Part shown: positions 25,401 through 32,867 of the stretch, piece after piece | Position numbering within the stretch: position 1 is the first letter of the stretch | Layout: each line of letters starts with the position of its first letter | From: WHSW01 sp963851045 | Lineage (GTDB): Bacteria > Actinomycetota > Thermoleophilia > Solirubrobacterales > 70-9 | Length of the DNA: 64,000 nucleotides | Direction: 5' to 3' | Assembly (NCBI GenBank): GCA_963851045.1 | Contig: CAWKNC010000002.1 | Location: 124,001 to 188,000 of the forward strand | Program-made: the position numbers and the translations under genes | The notes under the pieces: generated by a model | The model's input: only the letters and a program-made list of their open reading frames with translations | Told to the model about the DNA's origin: nothing | Databases searched by the model: none

Positions 25401-26086
25401 CCCGTCAGTACGACGTCGATCGCGGTGCCTTCGAGGCGGCGGGTGGGCGCACCGCCGCCACCTCCGCCGACTCGGGCGATCGCGACGCCGCACCGGTCTA
25501 TTCACGTGCGACGCTCGGTGAGCTGGGGCTCGGCAGCGGCCACATCCGCATCGCCGGCGCACTGCTGCCGCAGCCGAGTGAAGAGTTCGACCACCCGCTC
25601 GGGCTGGAGCCGCACGCGGCGACCTACAGCGGCTACATCCTGGTCTGCAATCTGCTCGATTGCACGGTGTCGAACACCGCTGCCCCGGGCAGCGAGGATC
25701 CGGATGGCGATGGCGATGGCTTGGGCCGTGGCCGCAATCCCTGCGACAACGTCTACATCGGCACCAAGGTGCGCGACAAGCTCAACGGCACCGATGAGTC
25801 AGACAAGATCAAGGGCAAGGCAGGGCGCGACAGGCTCAACGGCAAGGGCGGTAACGACTGCGTCAGCGGTGGTGCCGGCAAGGACAAGGTCAAGGGTGGG
25901 CCGGGCAGAGATGAGGTCCGTGGTGGTCGGGGCAAGGACAAGCTGCGCGGCAACACCGGTAGGGACGTGATCCGCGCCGCACGTGGCGGTCGCGATCGGA
26001 TCGACTGCGGCCCGGGTAAGGACAAGGCGATCGTCGACAAGCGCCGCGACCGCACCCGACGCTGCGAGAAGGTCCGCAAGAAGTAG
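22469..26086 (+). CDS. Secreted M14-type zinc carboxypeptidase with RTX-like C-terminus
   Basis: 1205 residues with a signal peptide (about 1-25). Metallocarboxypeptidase features: the zinc motif in LSIHGIERAGIEGG (HxxE), NPDGWRRGS, and NGNGVDLNRDWPD, followed by a DDLHGQPE histidine. Downstream are beta-rich segments including a pre-peptidase-like domain near 770-840 (DDDFDLYVYRVEENGDQ region). The last 110 residues are Gly/Asp/Lys-rich, with imperfect GGxGxDxxxG units of the RTX/haemolysin calcium-binding type and pairs of cysteines. Probably an exported peptidase that degrades peptides or peptidoglycan. Transcribed alone. The terminal repeats are lysine-rich, unlike classical acidic RTX proteins. 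Confidence 0.82.
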   Translation: MKFRVVGILCVVVGAMAFTSSAAATPVASNDASYSGLGRVFPDPLAGCSAGAPGCDPNAQGRVPATQFIQFQEFVNALTYMNANPIWSKYMEVQVLDGKLGANGAGQAVPDGDLGVGSPGASVFPGNNLPLEYDPRPGYKSAGLATTTLERESSDLVVVRVTDESVPDAGKKRYALSLSIHGIERAGIEGGTRAMEDLVTAATTGRSNDPVVPANPEVAGSQDSPSFEQILKKSIVYFTYPNPDGWRRGSVTEGGFFFQRYNGNGVDLNRDWPDIGYSFRPYSGLSEPESQAFAAYFDDVETPDVQFDAGDDLHGQPEADALSYTLLPHGSHDFAKDQRIRSAAIAIHNASEQALLWSPIVQPNDAPQGGGAPCSPDGPTGTACTQIYGQTWGTVYDTINYTTTGSLGDYFDSSIGVGADGIDNEMSFSHLDKNIIFEPQTEQLHVAGNKALIFARLAELAKPRIYRFVPAGSQAYVPNTRLTRDAKSFQEGAPAGSVAQTDLSDTGTIGPDGTVVVPFAVKGGPQPADGSPDAGKNIFNGGMRVDATATNAQGVSSGSATMAIQCKGCDEHPGVTDDDEWVTVSEDYNQSPIYAQAGITVAVNRPQAFKADGTPVEWRAVISGNALGIGLPLSPTVVSKVDVHFSRDRATTDGATGGDEPAQLSAYDVANTDFFEQLNSYIDDPAQRFQKLDPRAVINGQQSLSGLRSLVLADDPLPGYTGSYAAAAQPSGGPTADQPINGAGGTFPGAGSRAPGTYEEFPFTIAPNEENAKVEVAISWASTDDDFDLYVYRVEENGDQTEVGSSASVGGTGNSEVATVVNPGAGDYVAIVDNYIVAPPADFSGTIDFTGAQAGEEAGTGDYTVAEKDAWLAALEQYVRQGGNLVLTDGAVRALPGLTKNSATPIPDNAVERQTVYVGQMTFDLSAGDGDETLGDPLAKDIDQPGARLNAGGRRQTFESTPLGFAIQDESGSDESNARQYDVDRGAFEAAGGRTAATSADSGDRDAAPVYSRATLGELGLGSGHIRIAGALLPQPSEEFDHPLGLEPHAATYSGYILVCNLLDCTVSNTAAPGSEDPDGDGDGLGRGRNPCDNVYIGTKVRDKLNGTDESDKIKGKAGRDRLNGKGGNDCVSGGAGKDKVKGGPGRDEVRGGRGKDKLRGNTGRDVIRAARGGRDRIDCGPGKDKAIVDKRRDRTRRCEKVRKK

Positions 26087-26109
26087 AAACGAGCGGGGCT
26101 CGGCCAGAG

Positions 26110-26146
26110 AAGGCGCCTCAACGGCGGCGCGCTTCACTCCTCCTCA
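26110..26146 (-). repeat. Decayed copy of the 51-bp repeat found at 37.5 kb
   Basis: On the minus strand, 26110-26131 is identical over 22 bp to the 3' part of the 51-bp tandem unit at 37471-37725. The adjoining 26132-26147 matches the 5' part of the unit at about 13 of 16 bases after an 11-base gap. It sits between the M14 gene and the convergent acyl-CoA dehydrogenase. This shows that the 51-bp unit belongs to a dispersed family. Confidence 0.7.
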
Positions 26147-27325
26147 GAGCCCGAGCTGGCGGCCGAGGATCTCCTTCATGACCTCGTCCGTGCCGCCACC
26201 GATCGGTCCGAGGCGTGCGTCGCGCAGTGCGCGCTCGACACCGTACTCGCGCATGTAGCCGTAGCCGCCGAGGATCTGGACGACCTCATCGGCGACCTCA
26301 ACGCACGCCCGCTGGGTGAAGAGCTTCGCCTTGGTGACGTCGGCGATCACGTCCTCACCGTTCACGAAGCGGCGCAGAGCGTGGTAGGTGAGGGCGCGGC
26401 CGACCTCGGCCTTGACGCCGATCTCGGCGATCTTGTGACGAATCGCCTGGAACTTGCCGATCGGGCGCCCGAATGCTTCACGCTCGCCGGCGTACTCGAT
26501 CGCCGTTGCCAGCAGCCGGCGCATGCCGCCAACAGCCCCGAGCGACATCAGCAGGCGCTCCCAGGCGAAGTTCTCCATGATCAAATAGAAGCCGCGGTTC
26601 TCCTCCCCGAGGAGGTTCGCGTCGGGAACCTCGACGTCGGTGAAGGAGAGCTCACCGGTGTCCGATGAGTGCCACCCCATCTTCTCGAGCTTGGCCACGA
26701 CCTCATAACCGGGCATATCGCGCTCGAGAATCAGAAACGACAGCCCCTGATGGCCGCCGTCCTCGGTCGTCTTCACGGCGCACACGAGAAAGTCGGCGCG
26801 GACGCCGTTGGTGATGAAGGTCTTGGATCCGTTGACCACGTAGCCGCCGTCGACCTTGCGCGCAAATGTCCGGATCGAGGCCACGTCTGAGCCTGCTCCG
26901 GGCTCGGTGATGCCCAGCGCGGCAATGCGCTCGCCCGCGATTGCCGGGCGCAGAAAGCGCTCGTGCTGGTCGTCGGTCCCGAACTTGAAGATCGGGGGCG
27001 TTGCGATACCGGTGTGCGCGCCGAGCCCGGCACCAACACCTCCGGAGGCCCCCGCAGCAGCGAGCTCCTCCGCCCAGACCGCGTCGTGGATGTAATCGCC
27101 GCCCTGACCGCCGAGCTGGGCCGGGTACTTGAGGCCAAGGAAGCCGAGCTCACCCGCCCGCCGGTAGAGCTCACGTGGGAACTCGCGGGCGGCCTCCCAC
27201 TCGTCGACGTGGGGGACGATCTCGCTTGCGACCCAGCGACCGATCGTCTCTCGCAGCTGTTCGTGCTCGTCGCTGAACGGCGGTAACAGCGCACGCTGAC
27301 CGCGGTCGCGGACGATCGTGTTCAT
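26144..27325 (-). CDS. Acyl-CoA dehydrogenase, FadE type
   Basis: 393 residues from ATG 27325. Seen: GITEPGAGSDVASIRT, VNGSKTFITNGVRADF, EREAFGRPIGKFQAIRHKIAEIG, QILGGYGYMREYGVERALRDARLG and a final IGGGTDEVMKEILGRQLGL. The canonical Glu position (YEGT) is Gly here, as in long-chain and isovaleryl types. In the alternative Glu position, before the EY-x-x-ERE-AFG segment, I read L-L-A-T, without the MFE glutamate that a neighbouring paralogue has, so catalytic capacity should be checked. The stop of the upstream DUF4393-like gene overlaps its start by 4 bp. Confidence 0.85.
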   Translation of the reverse strand: MNTIVRDRGQRALLPPFSDEHEQLRETIGRWVASEIVPHVDEWEAAREFPRELYRRAGELGFLGLKYPAQLGGQGGDYIHDAVWAEELAAAGASGGVGAGLGAHTGIATPPIFKFGTDDQHERFLRPAIAGERIAALGITEPGAGSDVASIRTFARKVDGGYVVNGSKTFITNGVRADFLVCAVKTTEDGGHQGLSFLILERDMPGYEVVAKLEKMGWHSSDTGELSFTDVEVPDANLLGEENRGFYLIMENFAWERLLMSLGAVGGMRRLLATAIEYAGEREAFGRPIGKFQAIRHKIAEIGVKAEVGRALTYHALRRFVNGEDVIADVTKAKLFTQRACVEVADEVVQILGGYGYMREYGVERALRDARLGPIGGGTDEVMKEILGRQLGL

Positions 27326-28173
27326 ATGCCTTCGCCCGGCACGAGCTGGGCGGGGTCTCCGAGCGCCTCGATCTCGACGGTATCGAGCGGCAGAACCTGG
27401 CCACAAAAATGCCCGCCGAAGGGGGTCAGATGAATGCTGCGCCGGACGACCCTTGCCCGGCCGGCGTCGCGGACCGCATCGAGCACGTGGGGCTGAGCCT
27501 CGAGCACCTGGTAGAGCGCCGGATCGTCGAGGCGCTCGCGCGAGAACCAGATCAGTCCGAGGCGAAATAGGTTCGAGAGGTAGGCCGGCAGGCGATCGCG
27601 GTGGCGACAGCCGGCGTGATCGCCGATCATCGTCAGTCCCGGCGCGACCACCGAGGAGCCGACGTCAAGTGGACGCCAGGTGCGGATGTCGACCGCGGGC
27701 TGCGGCCCCTCCTCCGCGAGAAGGCGCAGGATCCTTGCCTCGTCCGGGGAGAGCTCGGTGAGGATGCGAGCGTAGGCAGGGTGGGCCTCACCCTGCTCGG
27801 CCAGCTCGGATGACCGTTCGAGCAGCGCGTGTCCGCGGCGTCGCAGGGCCTCGTCGGGGTCCTCCTCGGGTTCAGGCGTCGCCAGCAGGCCGCCGAGGCG
27901 CTCCTCGAGCTCGCTCATGCCGAGCACGCGCTGGGCGATTTCGATCACCTCGGCCTGGGTGTCGCGGGCGAGATCGACCGCCGACTCACGGCCAACGGCG
28001 ACGTTCGCCACCCGGCGCCCAGCGCGCAGAGCCGATCCGGCGGTCCAGCCAGCCGTGCGCAGCCACGCTCCGGCGGCGATCCTGGCGAGTCCAGGAGCCG
28101 ATTCGAGGGGACCGGTCGACGCGGACCGCGCTGCGGTGCCAGATCCGCTGTCGTGGTGGCCGTTGGCCTCCAT
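27322..28173 (-). CDS. DUF4393/Abi-alpha-like protein
   Basis: 283 residues. The N-terminus (20-60) is Ala/Gly-rich and mildly hydrophobic. The middle has ELEERLGGLLATPE and HPAYARILTELSPDEARILRLL, and the end has SIHLTPFGGHFCGQVLP. This order (helix, then LSPDEA-ILRLL, then LTPFG-F-C) fits the DUF4393 family, which includes Abi-alpha proteins linked to phage resistance in other bacteria. The assignment is from memory of the pattern, so it is moderate. The gene is translationally coupled (4-bp overlap) to the acyl-CoA dehydrogenase, which is an unexpected partner for a defence protein. Confidence 0.55.
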   Translation of the reverse strand: MEANGHHDSGSGTAARSASTGPLESAPGLARIAAGAWLRTAGWTAGSALRAGRRVANVAVGRESAVDLARDTQAEVIEIAQRVLGMSELEERLGGLLATPEPEEDPDEALRRRGHALLERSSELAEQGEAHPAYARILTELSPDEARILRLLAEEGPQPAVDIRTWRPLDVGSSVVAPGLTMIGDHAGCRHRDRLPAYLSNLFRLGLIWFSRERLDDPALYQVLEAQPHVLDAVRDAGRARVVRRSIHLTPFGGHFCGQVLPLDTVEIEALGDPAQLVPGEGI

Positions 28174-28267
28174 CGCGGGTGAGCCTACCTGTCAGATTGC
28201 AGGCGCATGACAGCTCCCGGCGCGCGGGTTTTCCGCTACGCGGCGGGCCCTAGGCTGTTGAATACCG

Positions 28268-29041
28268 ATGATGTCCATCCCTGACCAAACCCAGGCGACG
28301 CCACCGCCCACCGGCATGGGCCCCTGCCCCAACTGCGGTACGGCGATGTCACCCGATCAGCGCTATTGCCTCAACTGCGGCGCACGCCGGGGCGCTCCGC
28401 GGGTAGCCCCAGCCGCCGGTACTCCGGGCGAGGTTGTCGAGGTGGCGTCCGTTGCGCCGCGGCCGGCGGACGTCTCTCCGCTTGCGGCGGTCATCGGAAT
28501 TGCCCTGCTCGGCGGGATGCTCCTCATCGGAGTCCTGATCGGGCGCAGCGGCTCGGATGACACTCAGACGCCCACGCCGATCGTCCAGGTCGACCCGGCG
28601 CAGACGACCCCGGGGGCCACTACGCCCCCCGCGACGGCCGTCGCGACGGATTGGCCGACCGATGCACAGGGCTTCACCATCCAGCTGAGCCTCGTCCCCA
28701 AGGACGGCGCCACCCAGGAAACCGTCGATGCGGCGAAGGCGTCCGCGACGTCCACCGGTGCCAAGGACGTGGGGGTTCTGGATTCCGATCTGTATCCGAG
28801 CCTCACCCCGGGCAACTACGTCGTCTACTCGGGTATCTACACGCAGCGCCAGCCCGCGGTGGCTGCGCTCGGCAAGCTCGGCAATGGCTTTCCCGACGCG
28901 ACCGTGATCGAGGTCCAGCCCGACGTCGCCGCCGACGCCAACGGCGTGGGCGACAGCGGCGAGCCCGAGGTCGTTCCAGAGGATCCCGCCGATAGCGGCG
29001 GGGTGGCGCCGGTGCCTCCGACGGAGGACGAGGCGAAGTGA
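28268..29041 (+). CDS. Zinc-ribbon membrane protein with SPOR-like periplasmic domain
   Basis: 257 residues. Order: N-terminal zinc ribbon (C20/C23, C34/C37, CPNCG...CLNCG), a basic linker, one membrane helix (about 71-92), a Pro/Thr-rich linker and an alpha/beta domain at about 130-225 (GFTIQLSLVPKDG then NYVVYSGIYTQRQPAV) resembling SPOR-type repeats, then an acidic tail. The cytoplasmic ribbon and outer domain suggest a cell-envelope sensor or scaffold. First of three genes that overlap by 4 bp each (28268-30800). I recognise no named family. Confidence 0.72.
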   Translation: MMSIPDQTQATPPPTGMGPCPNCGTAMSPDQRYCLNCGARRGAPRVAPAAGTPGEVVEVASVAPRPADVSPLAAVIGIALLGGMLLIGVLIGRSGSDDTQTPTPIVQVDPAQTTPGATTPPATAVATDWPTDAQGFTIQLSLVPKDGATQETVDAAKASATSTGAKDVGVLDSDLYPSLTPGNYVVYSGIYTQRQPAVAALGKLGNGFPDATVIEVQPDVAADANGVGDSGEPEVVPEDPADSGGVAPVPPTEDEAK

Positions 29042-29568
29042 GCCCAGGGCGTCTTGATCGCGTTCGCGCCTCGCTAAAGCCGCGCCCGCGCCGCCCCCCG
29101 GCACCTGCCCCGTCCGCGCCGTCGCCGGTCCCCGGCCCGGTCCCAGCCGAGCTCGATGCGCGCCGTGCACGGCTCGAGCGCGAGTTCGCTGATCTGCAGT
29201 CCGATCTCGGCGGGCTCGTCTACGAGATGGCAATTCGCGATGCCTACCGGCTCGACGTCATCACCCGTCAGGCCGCACGGCTGCAGGCTGTTGATGCTCA
29301 GCTGACCGAGGTCGAGCGGGCGATCGAAGCGCTCAGCCAGGTGCCCGCCGCAGCCCCTCCGCCGCCCTCGCCCCCGATTCCGGCTGCGCCGGCAGCGGTC
29401 GATAGCACTGCGCCCACCGCGCCCCTACCTGTGCCACCGGCCGGGCCAGTTCGAGCCGCCTGTGCTGCCTGTGGCCGCCCGCTGGAGCCGGGCGCCGGTT
29501 TCTGCAGCAGCTGCGGAGCGTCCGTCGCGTCCGTTGGCTCCGCCGGCACGCAACCGACTGGCCCATGA
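29038..29568 (+). CDS. Coiled-coil protein with C-terminal zinc ribbon
   Basis: 176 residues from GTG 29038. Basic Pro-rich N-terminus, a coiled coil at about 38-100 with heptad Leu/Ala (ARLEREFADLQSDLGGLVYE), a Pro/Ala-rich linker and a terminal zinc ribbon with C142/C145 and C156/C159. No membrane segment or signal. Middle gene of the operon; it shares ribbons with the preceding membrane protein and probably binds to it or to the same partner on the cytoplasmic side. Function unknown. Confidence 0.7.
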   Translation: MSPGRLDRVRASLKPRPRRPPAPAPSAPSPVPGPVPAELDARRARLEREFADLQSDLGGLVYEMAIRDAYRLDVITRQAARLQAVDAQLTEVERAIEALSQVPAAAPPPPSPPIPAAPAAVDSTAPTAPLPVPPAGPVRAACAACGRPLEPGAGFCSSCGASVASVGSAGTQPTGP

Positions 29569-30800
29569 AGCTCCCACGTCGACTCATCGGCACACCGATC
29601 CGGCCCGATCGCTGGACGGCGATGCGATTCGCCTCGCTGCGCTGGGCTGCTCTGCCCGTGATCGACCGTCGCTGGACGGTGCCGATGTCCGCGATGGCGC
29701 TCGCCTTCGGGATCTTCGTCGGCATCGCGATCGGGCCAGCCACCGAGGGAAGTCTCGGCAGCCAGATGCAGACCGTGGTCTCGGTGGTTTCGCCGCCAGT
29801 CCCAACGCCTCTCGCGAACGGCGCCCGCGACGGCAATTCCCCCGGCGGATCCGGACAAGACAACGGCCAGGATCCGACGCCGACGCCCGCCCCGTCGCCA
29901 CCGAGCGACGACGGACCGTTCGACAATCCCACGCCAGCGCCCACGCCCATACCCACGCCGCCGCCCGTCATAACGCCGACGACGCCGACGACAACCACGA
30001 CGACGCCAGACGCGACTGACGACTCCGGCTCAGACGACTCAGACTCAGACGAGGCGCCTGTTCCAACGCTGGTCAAGGGCGCGGTCGTCCATATCAACGA
30101 GTTTGCAGACAGCTACACGGTCGCCCGCAGGGACGGCACGCTGACCGCCGTTCACGCTCAGAAGCTGCCGGCGCTTGGAGATGTGATCGAGGTGCAGACG
30201 CGAGTGCTGGCAAATGGGACTCGCGCCGAAGACGGCGATCGCGATCGCGCTGAGAAGACCGACCGGTTCGATCTGTCTGGCACCGTCACCTTCAGCGATC
30301 CTCGAATCGGGGCCTACACGCTCTCCGTCCCGGGCAGTTCGCTGTTGATCCGAGTGCCTGCCGGGACGCGGATGCCGCAGGTCGCTGACACCGTGGAGGT
30401 GAGCGCGAGGATCGCGGACAAGCTCGACCCGATCGAAGCGCAGGAACCGGGCCGAGACGGCTGCGGTACGCCTCCACGGCTGCCGCAGCCGCGCAAGTTG
30501 GCGCTCGAGCAGACAAAGCTCTCCGTCACCGACCAGGCCTCCGCAGCGGGGCTCGAGGCCATCGTTCAGGGTGTCTGCCGCAAGTCCGGTTCGCTGATCG
30601 TTTCCGCGGACGATGTCCGGGAGTCGGGTCGCGACATAGCGGTCGTCGTCTCGGATGAGCTGCGCCTGCGCGATCTCACCCCAGGCCAGGTGGTCAAGAT
30701 CCGCGCCGATATCGGCAAGAGCGGCAATCTCACCGCAACGGCGATCGCCGACGATGAGGGCGAGTCGGCCGCCGACGACAGCGACCGAGTCCAGCGCTAG
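29565..30800 (+). CDS. Membrane-anchored protein with repeated beta modules
   Basis: 411 residues. A basic N-terminus, one membrane helix (about 39-59), a long Pro/Thr/Asp linker (about 85-160) and three beta-rich modules of about 75-90 residues (VKGAVVHINEFADSYTVARR; DLSGTVTFSDPRIGAYTLSV; AIVQGVCRKSGSLIVSADDV). The modules resemble OB/DUF5666-like barrels. The linker and modules are likely outside the membrane, projecting to the cell wall. Third gene of the zinc-ribbon operon (4-bp overlap with the second). Confidence 0.68.
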   Translation: MKLPRRLIGTPIRPDRWTAMRFASLRWAALPVIDRRWTVPMSAMALAFGIFVGIAIGPATEGSLGSQMQTVVSVVSPPVPTPLANGARDGNSPGGSGQDNGQDPTPTPAPSPPSDDGPFDNPTPAPTPIPTPPPVITPTTPTTTTTTPDATDDSGSDDSDSDEAPVPTLVKGAVVHINEFADSYTVARRDGTLTAVHAQKLPALGDVIEVQTRVLANGTRAEDGDRDRAEKTDRFDLSGTVTFSDPRIGAYTLSVPGSSLLIRVPAGTRMPQVADTVEVSARIADKLDPIEAQEPGRDGCGTPPRLPQPRKLALEQTKLSVTDQASAAGLEAIVQGVCRKSGSLIVSADDVRESGRDIAVVVSDELRLRDLTPGQVVKIRADIGKSGNLTATAIADDEGESAADDSDRVQR

Positions 30801-30820
30801 GCCTCACCGGCAGGGTTGTC

Positions 30821-31582
30821 GTGACCAAGCGGACAGTTGCCCTGGGCGAGCGCGAGCTCAAGCGGGTTGGGCTCGGGACCAACCGCCTCACCAACACCGC
30901 CGAGAACCGCGGGTTCGTGGAGGCAGCTGTCGCCGCGGGGGTGCAGATGATCGATACGGCGCACCTCTACACCAGCGGCGAGAGCGAGAAGACGATCGGC
31001 GCCGCGCTTGCTGGGGTTCCCGAGGGCGTCGTGGTCGCGACGAAGTGCGGCTTCAACAGCGGCGACCCCGAGACGATCAGCGCTGAGATCGAGCAGAGCT
31101 TCGAGCGGATGCAGACGGACACGCTCGAGCTGGTGTATCTGCACCGCGTTGATCCGAAGGTGGCGCTGGCCGACACGCTCGCCCCCCTCGCCGACCATCA
31201 CCGGGCGGGCCGGATCCGCAACGTCGGCCTCTCAAACGTCGATACCGAGCAGATCCTGCTCGGCCGCAGCATCGTTCCGATCGTTGCCGTTCAGAACGAG
31301 TACAGCCTCAAGGAGCGCGAGCACGACGAGGTCGTCGACTTCTGCGCCGAGGAGGGCATCGCCTTCGTCGCGTTCTTTCCGCTGCGCGGCGGTGGCAAGA
31401 GGGTCGACGAGATCGCCAAGCGCCTGGGCGCAACACCGCAGCAGGTCAAGCTCGCGTGGCTGCTTCGCCGCTCGGAGGCCATGCTGCCGATCCCGGGGAC
31501 GCTCGACCTCGAGCACCTCGAGCTCAACCTCGCGGCGCTCGATCTCGAGCTCTCCGACTCCGACTACGAGGCGCTGGCCTAG
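30821..31582 (+). CDS. Aldo/keto reductase
   Basis: 253 residues from GTG 30821. NAD(P)H-dependent (beta/alpha)8 reductase without the long C-terminal loop. Seen: VQMIDTAHLYTSGESEKTIGAAL with catalytic Asp and Tyr, VVVATKCGF with the catalytic Lys, TLELVYLHRVD with His, GRIRNVGLSNVD and QNEYSLKEREHDEVVDFCAEEG. C-terminal LPIPGTLDLEHLELNLAAL binds the cofactor phosphate. Substrate unknown. It converges with an acyl-CoA dehydrogenase, overlapping by 4 bp. Confidence 0.9.
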   Translation: MTKRTVALGERELKRVGLGTNRLTNTAENRGFVEAAVAAGVQMIDTAHLYTSGESEKTIGAALAGVPEGVVVATKCGFNSGDPETISAEIEQSFERMQTDTLELVYLHRVDPKVALADTLAPLADHHRAGRIRNVGLSNVDTEQILLGRSIVPIVAVQNEYSLKEREHDEVVDFCAEEGIAFVAFFPLRGGGKRVDEIAKRLGATPQQVKLAWLLRRSEAMLPIPGTLDLEHLELNLAALDLELSDSDYEALA

Positions 31583-32769
31583 TACGAGCGCGGAAGGCCG
31601 AGCGAGTGCTCGGCCACGTAATTGAGGATCATCTCGCGCGAGACCGGCGCCGTTCGCGCCAGGCGCGCTCCCCAGTACATATCGGTGAGCCCGTACTCGA
31701 GCGCAAAGCCGTTGCCGCCGTGCGTCTGGATCGCCTGGTCGACGCATTTGATCGCCGCCTCGGCTGCTGCGTACTTGGCCATGTTCGCCGGCTCGCCCGC
31801 CGGGACGCCCGCGTCGTACAGCACGGCTGCCTTCTGGGTCATGAGTCGCGCGAGCTCGAGCTCGATTTTGGCGTGCGCGAGCGGGTGGGAGAGGCCCTGG
31901 TGGGCGCCGATCGGCGTCTTCCAGACGACCCGCTCGTTCGCGTAGGCCGCGGCGATGTCGAGCGCGCGGCGCCCGACCCCATTCGACACCGACGCCCCCA
32001 TGATCCGCTCAGGGTTGAGCCCGTCGAAGGCGGCCTTTAGCCCCGTGGTCTCGGACTCGCCGACGATCCGGTCGGCCGCGACCTCTACGTCGTCGAAGAA
32101 CAATGTCCACTGCTTGTCGGAGGCCTTGACCGCGACCGGGATGTGCTGCTTCTCCAACCCGGGAGAGTCGACATCCACGAGCATGAGCAGCGGTAGGCCG
32201 AGCGTCCCGTCCTGCTCGCGCTTGCGCGCGATGACGAGAATCGCATCGGCGTCCTCGACGCCGGAGATGTAGGTCTTGGTGCCCCGTACGAGGTACCGGT
32301 CGCCGTCGCGGGTCGCCGCGGTGGAGAGGTTGTGCGAGTTCGTCCCCGCGTCGGGCTCGGTGATTGCGAACGCGACCTTCGTCGTCCCGGTCGCGATGCC
32401 CGGAAGCCACTCCTCACGCTGCGCCTCGGTTCCATGGCGCGCGATGATCGAGCCGACGATCGCGGGCGAGACGACGATCAACAGCAGGGAGCAGCCCGCG
32501 GCCGAGATCTCCTCCCCGACCATCTGCAGCGCGTGCATCCCGAGGCCGCCACCGCCGTAGCGCTCGGGCAGGTTGACGCCGAGGTAGCCCTTCTCGGCCA
32601 GCGCGGTCCAGAGCTCGGTCGGGGGCTCCTCGGCGGCGACGATCCGCCGGTGATACTCGGGCCCGCCGACGCGCTCGCAGATCCCTCGCACAGCAGCCCG
32701 GATCGCGACCTCCTCGTCGGTCGGGACGATCGGCAGCTCGACGCTGTCGCGTACCTCAGCTACTCCCAA
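31579..32769 (-). CDS. Acyl-CoA dehydrogenase
   Basis: 396 residues. Seen: AFAITEPDAGTNSHNLSTAA, LVRGTKTYISGVEDADAILVIA, ANERVVWKTPIGAHQGLSHPLAHAKIELELA and THGGNGFALEYGLTDMYWGARLARTAPVSREMILNYVAEH. The canonical YEGT glutamate is not present at the C-terminal site (APVSREM), as in a divergent FadE subgroup, so the base must be elsewhere. It is divided from the next ACAD upstream by 82 bp that contain a strong hairpin. Confidence 0.88.
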   Translation of the reverse strand: MGVAEVRDSVELPIVPTDEEVAIRAAVRGICERVGGPEYHRRIVAAEEPPTELWTALAEKGYLGVNLPERYGGGGLGMHALQMVGEEISAAGCSLLLIVVSPAIVGSIIARHGTEAQREEWLPGIATGTTKVAFAITEPDAGTNSHNLSTAATRDGDRYLVRGTKTYISGVEDADAILVIARKREQDGTLGLPLLMLVDVDSPGLEKQHIPVAVKASDKQWTLFFDDVEVAADRIVGESETTGLKAAFDGLNPERIMGASVSNGVGRRALDIAAAYANERVVWKTPIGAHQGLSHPLAHAKIELELARLMTQKAAVLYDAGVPAGEPANMAKYAAAEAAIKCVDQAIQTHGGNGFALEYGLTDMYWGARLARTAPVSREMILNYVAEHSLGLPRSY

Positions 32770-32837
32770 GACGCATCATCCTTCCTCGAACCCTGGCGGC
32801 GGCGGACGCGATGCGGAGCAGCCGACAGGCATTTGTT

Positions 32838-32867
32838 TTCGTACGGCCTCGTTAGAGGCCGTACGAA
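32838..32867 (-). terminator. Strong hairpin at the end of an acyl-CoA dehydrogenase gene
   Basis: Perfect 13-bp inverted repeat (TTCGTACGGCCTC and its complement) around a 4-base loop. The TAA stop of the minus-strand ACAD lies in the loop, so the last four codons form one arm. There is no U-run after it. It can stop transcription partially or stabilise the mRNA end before the second ACAD gene. Confidence 0.6.
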
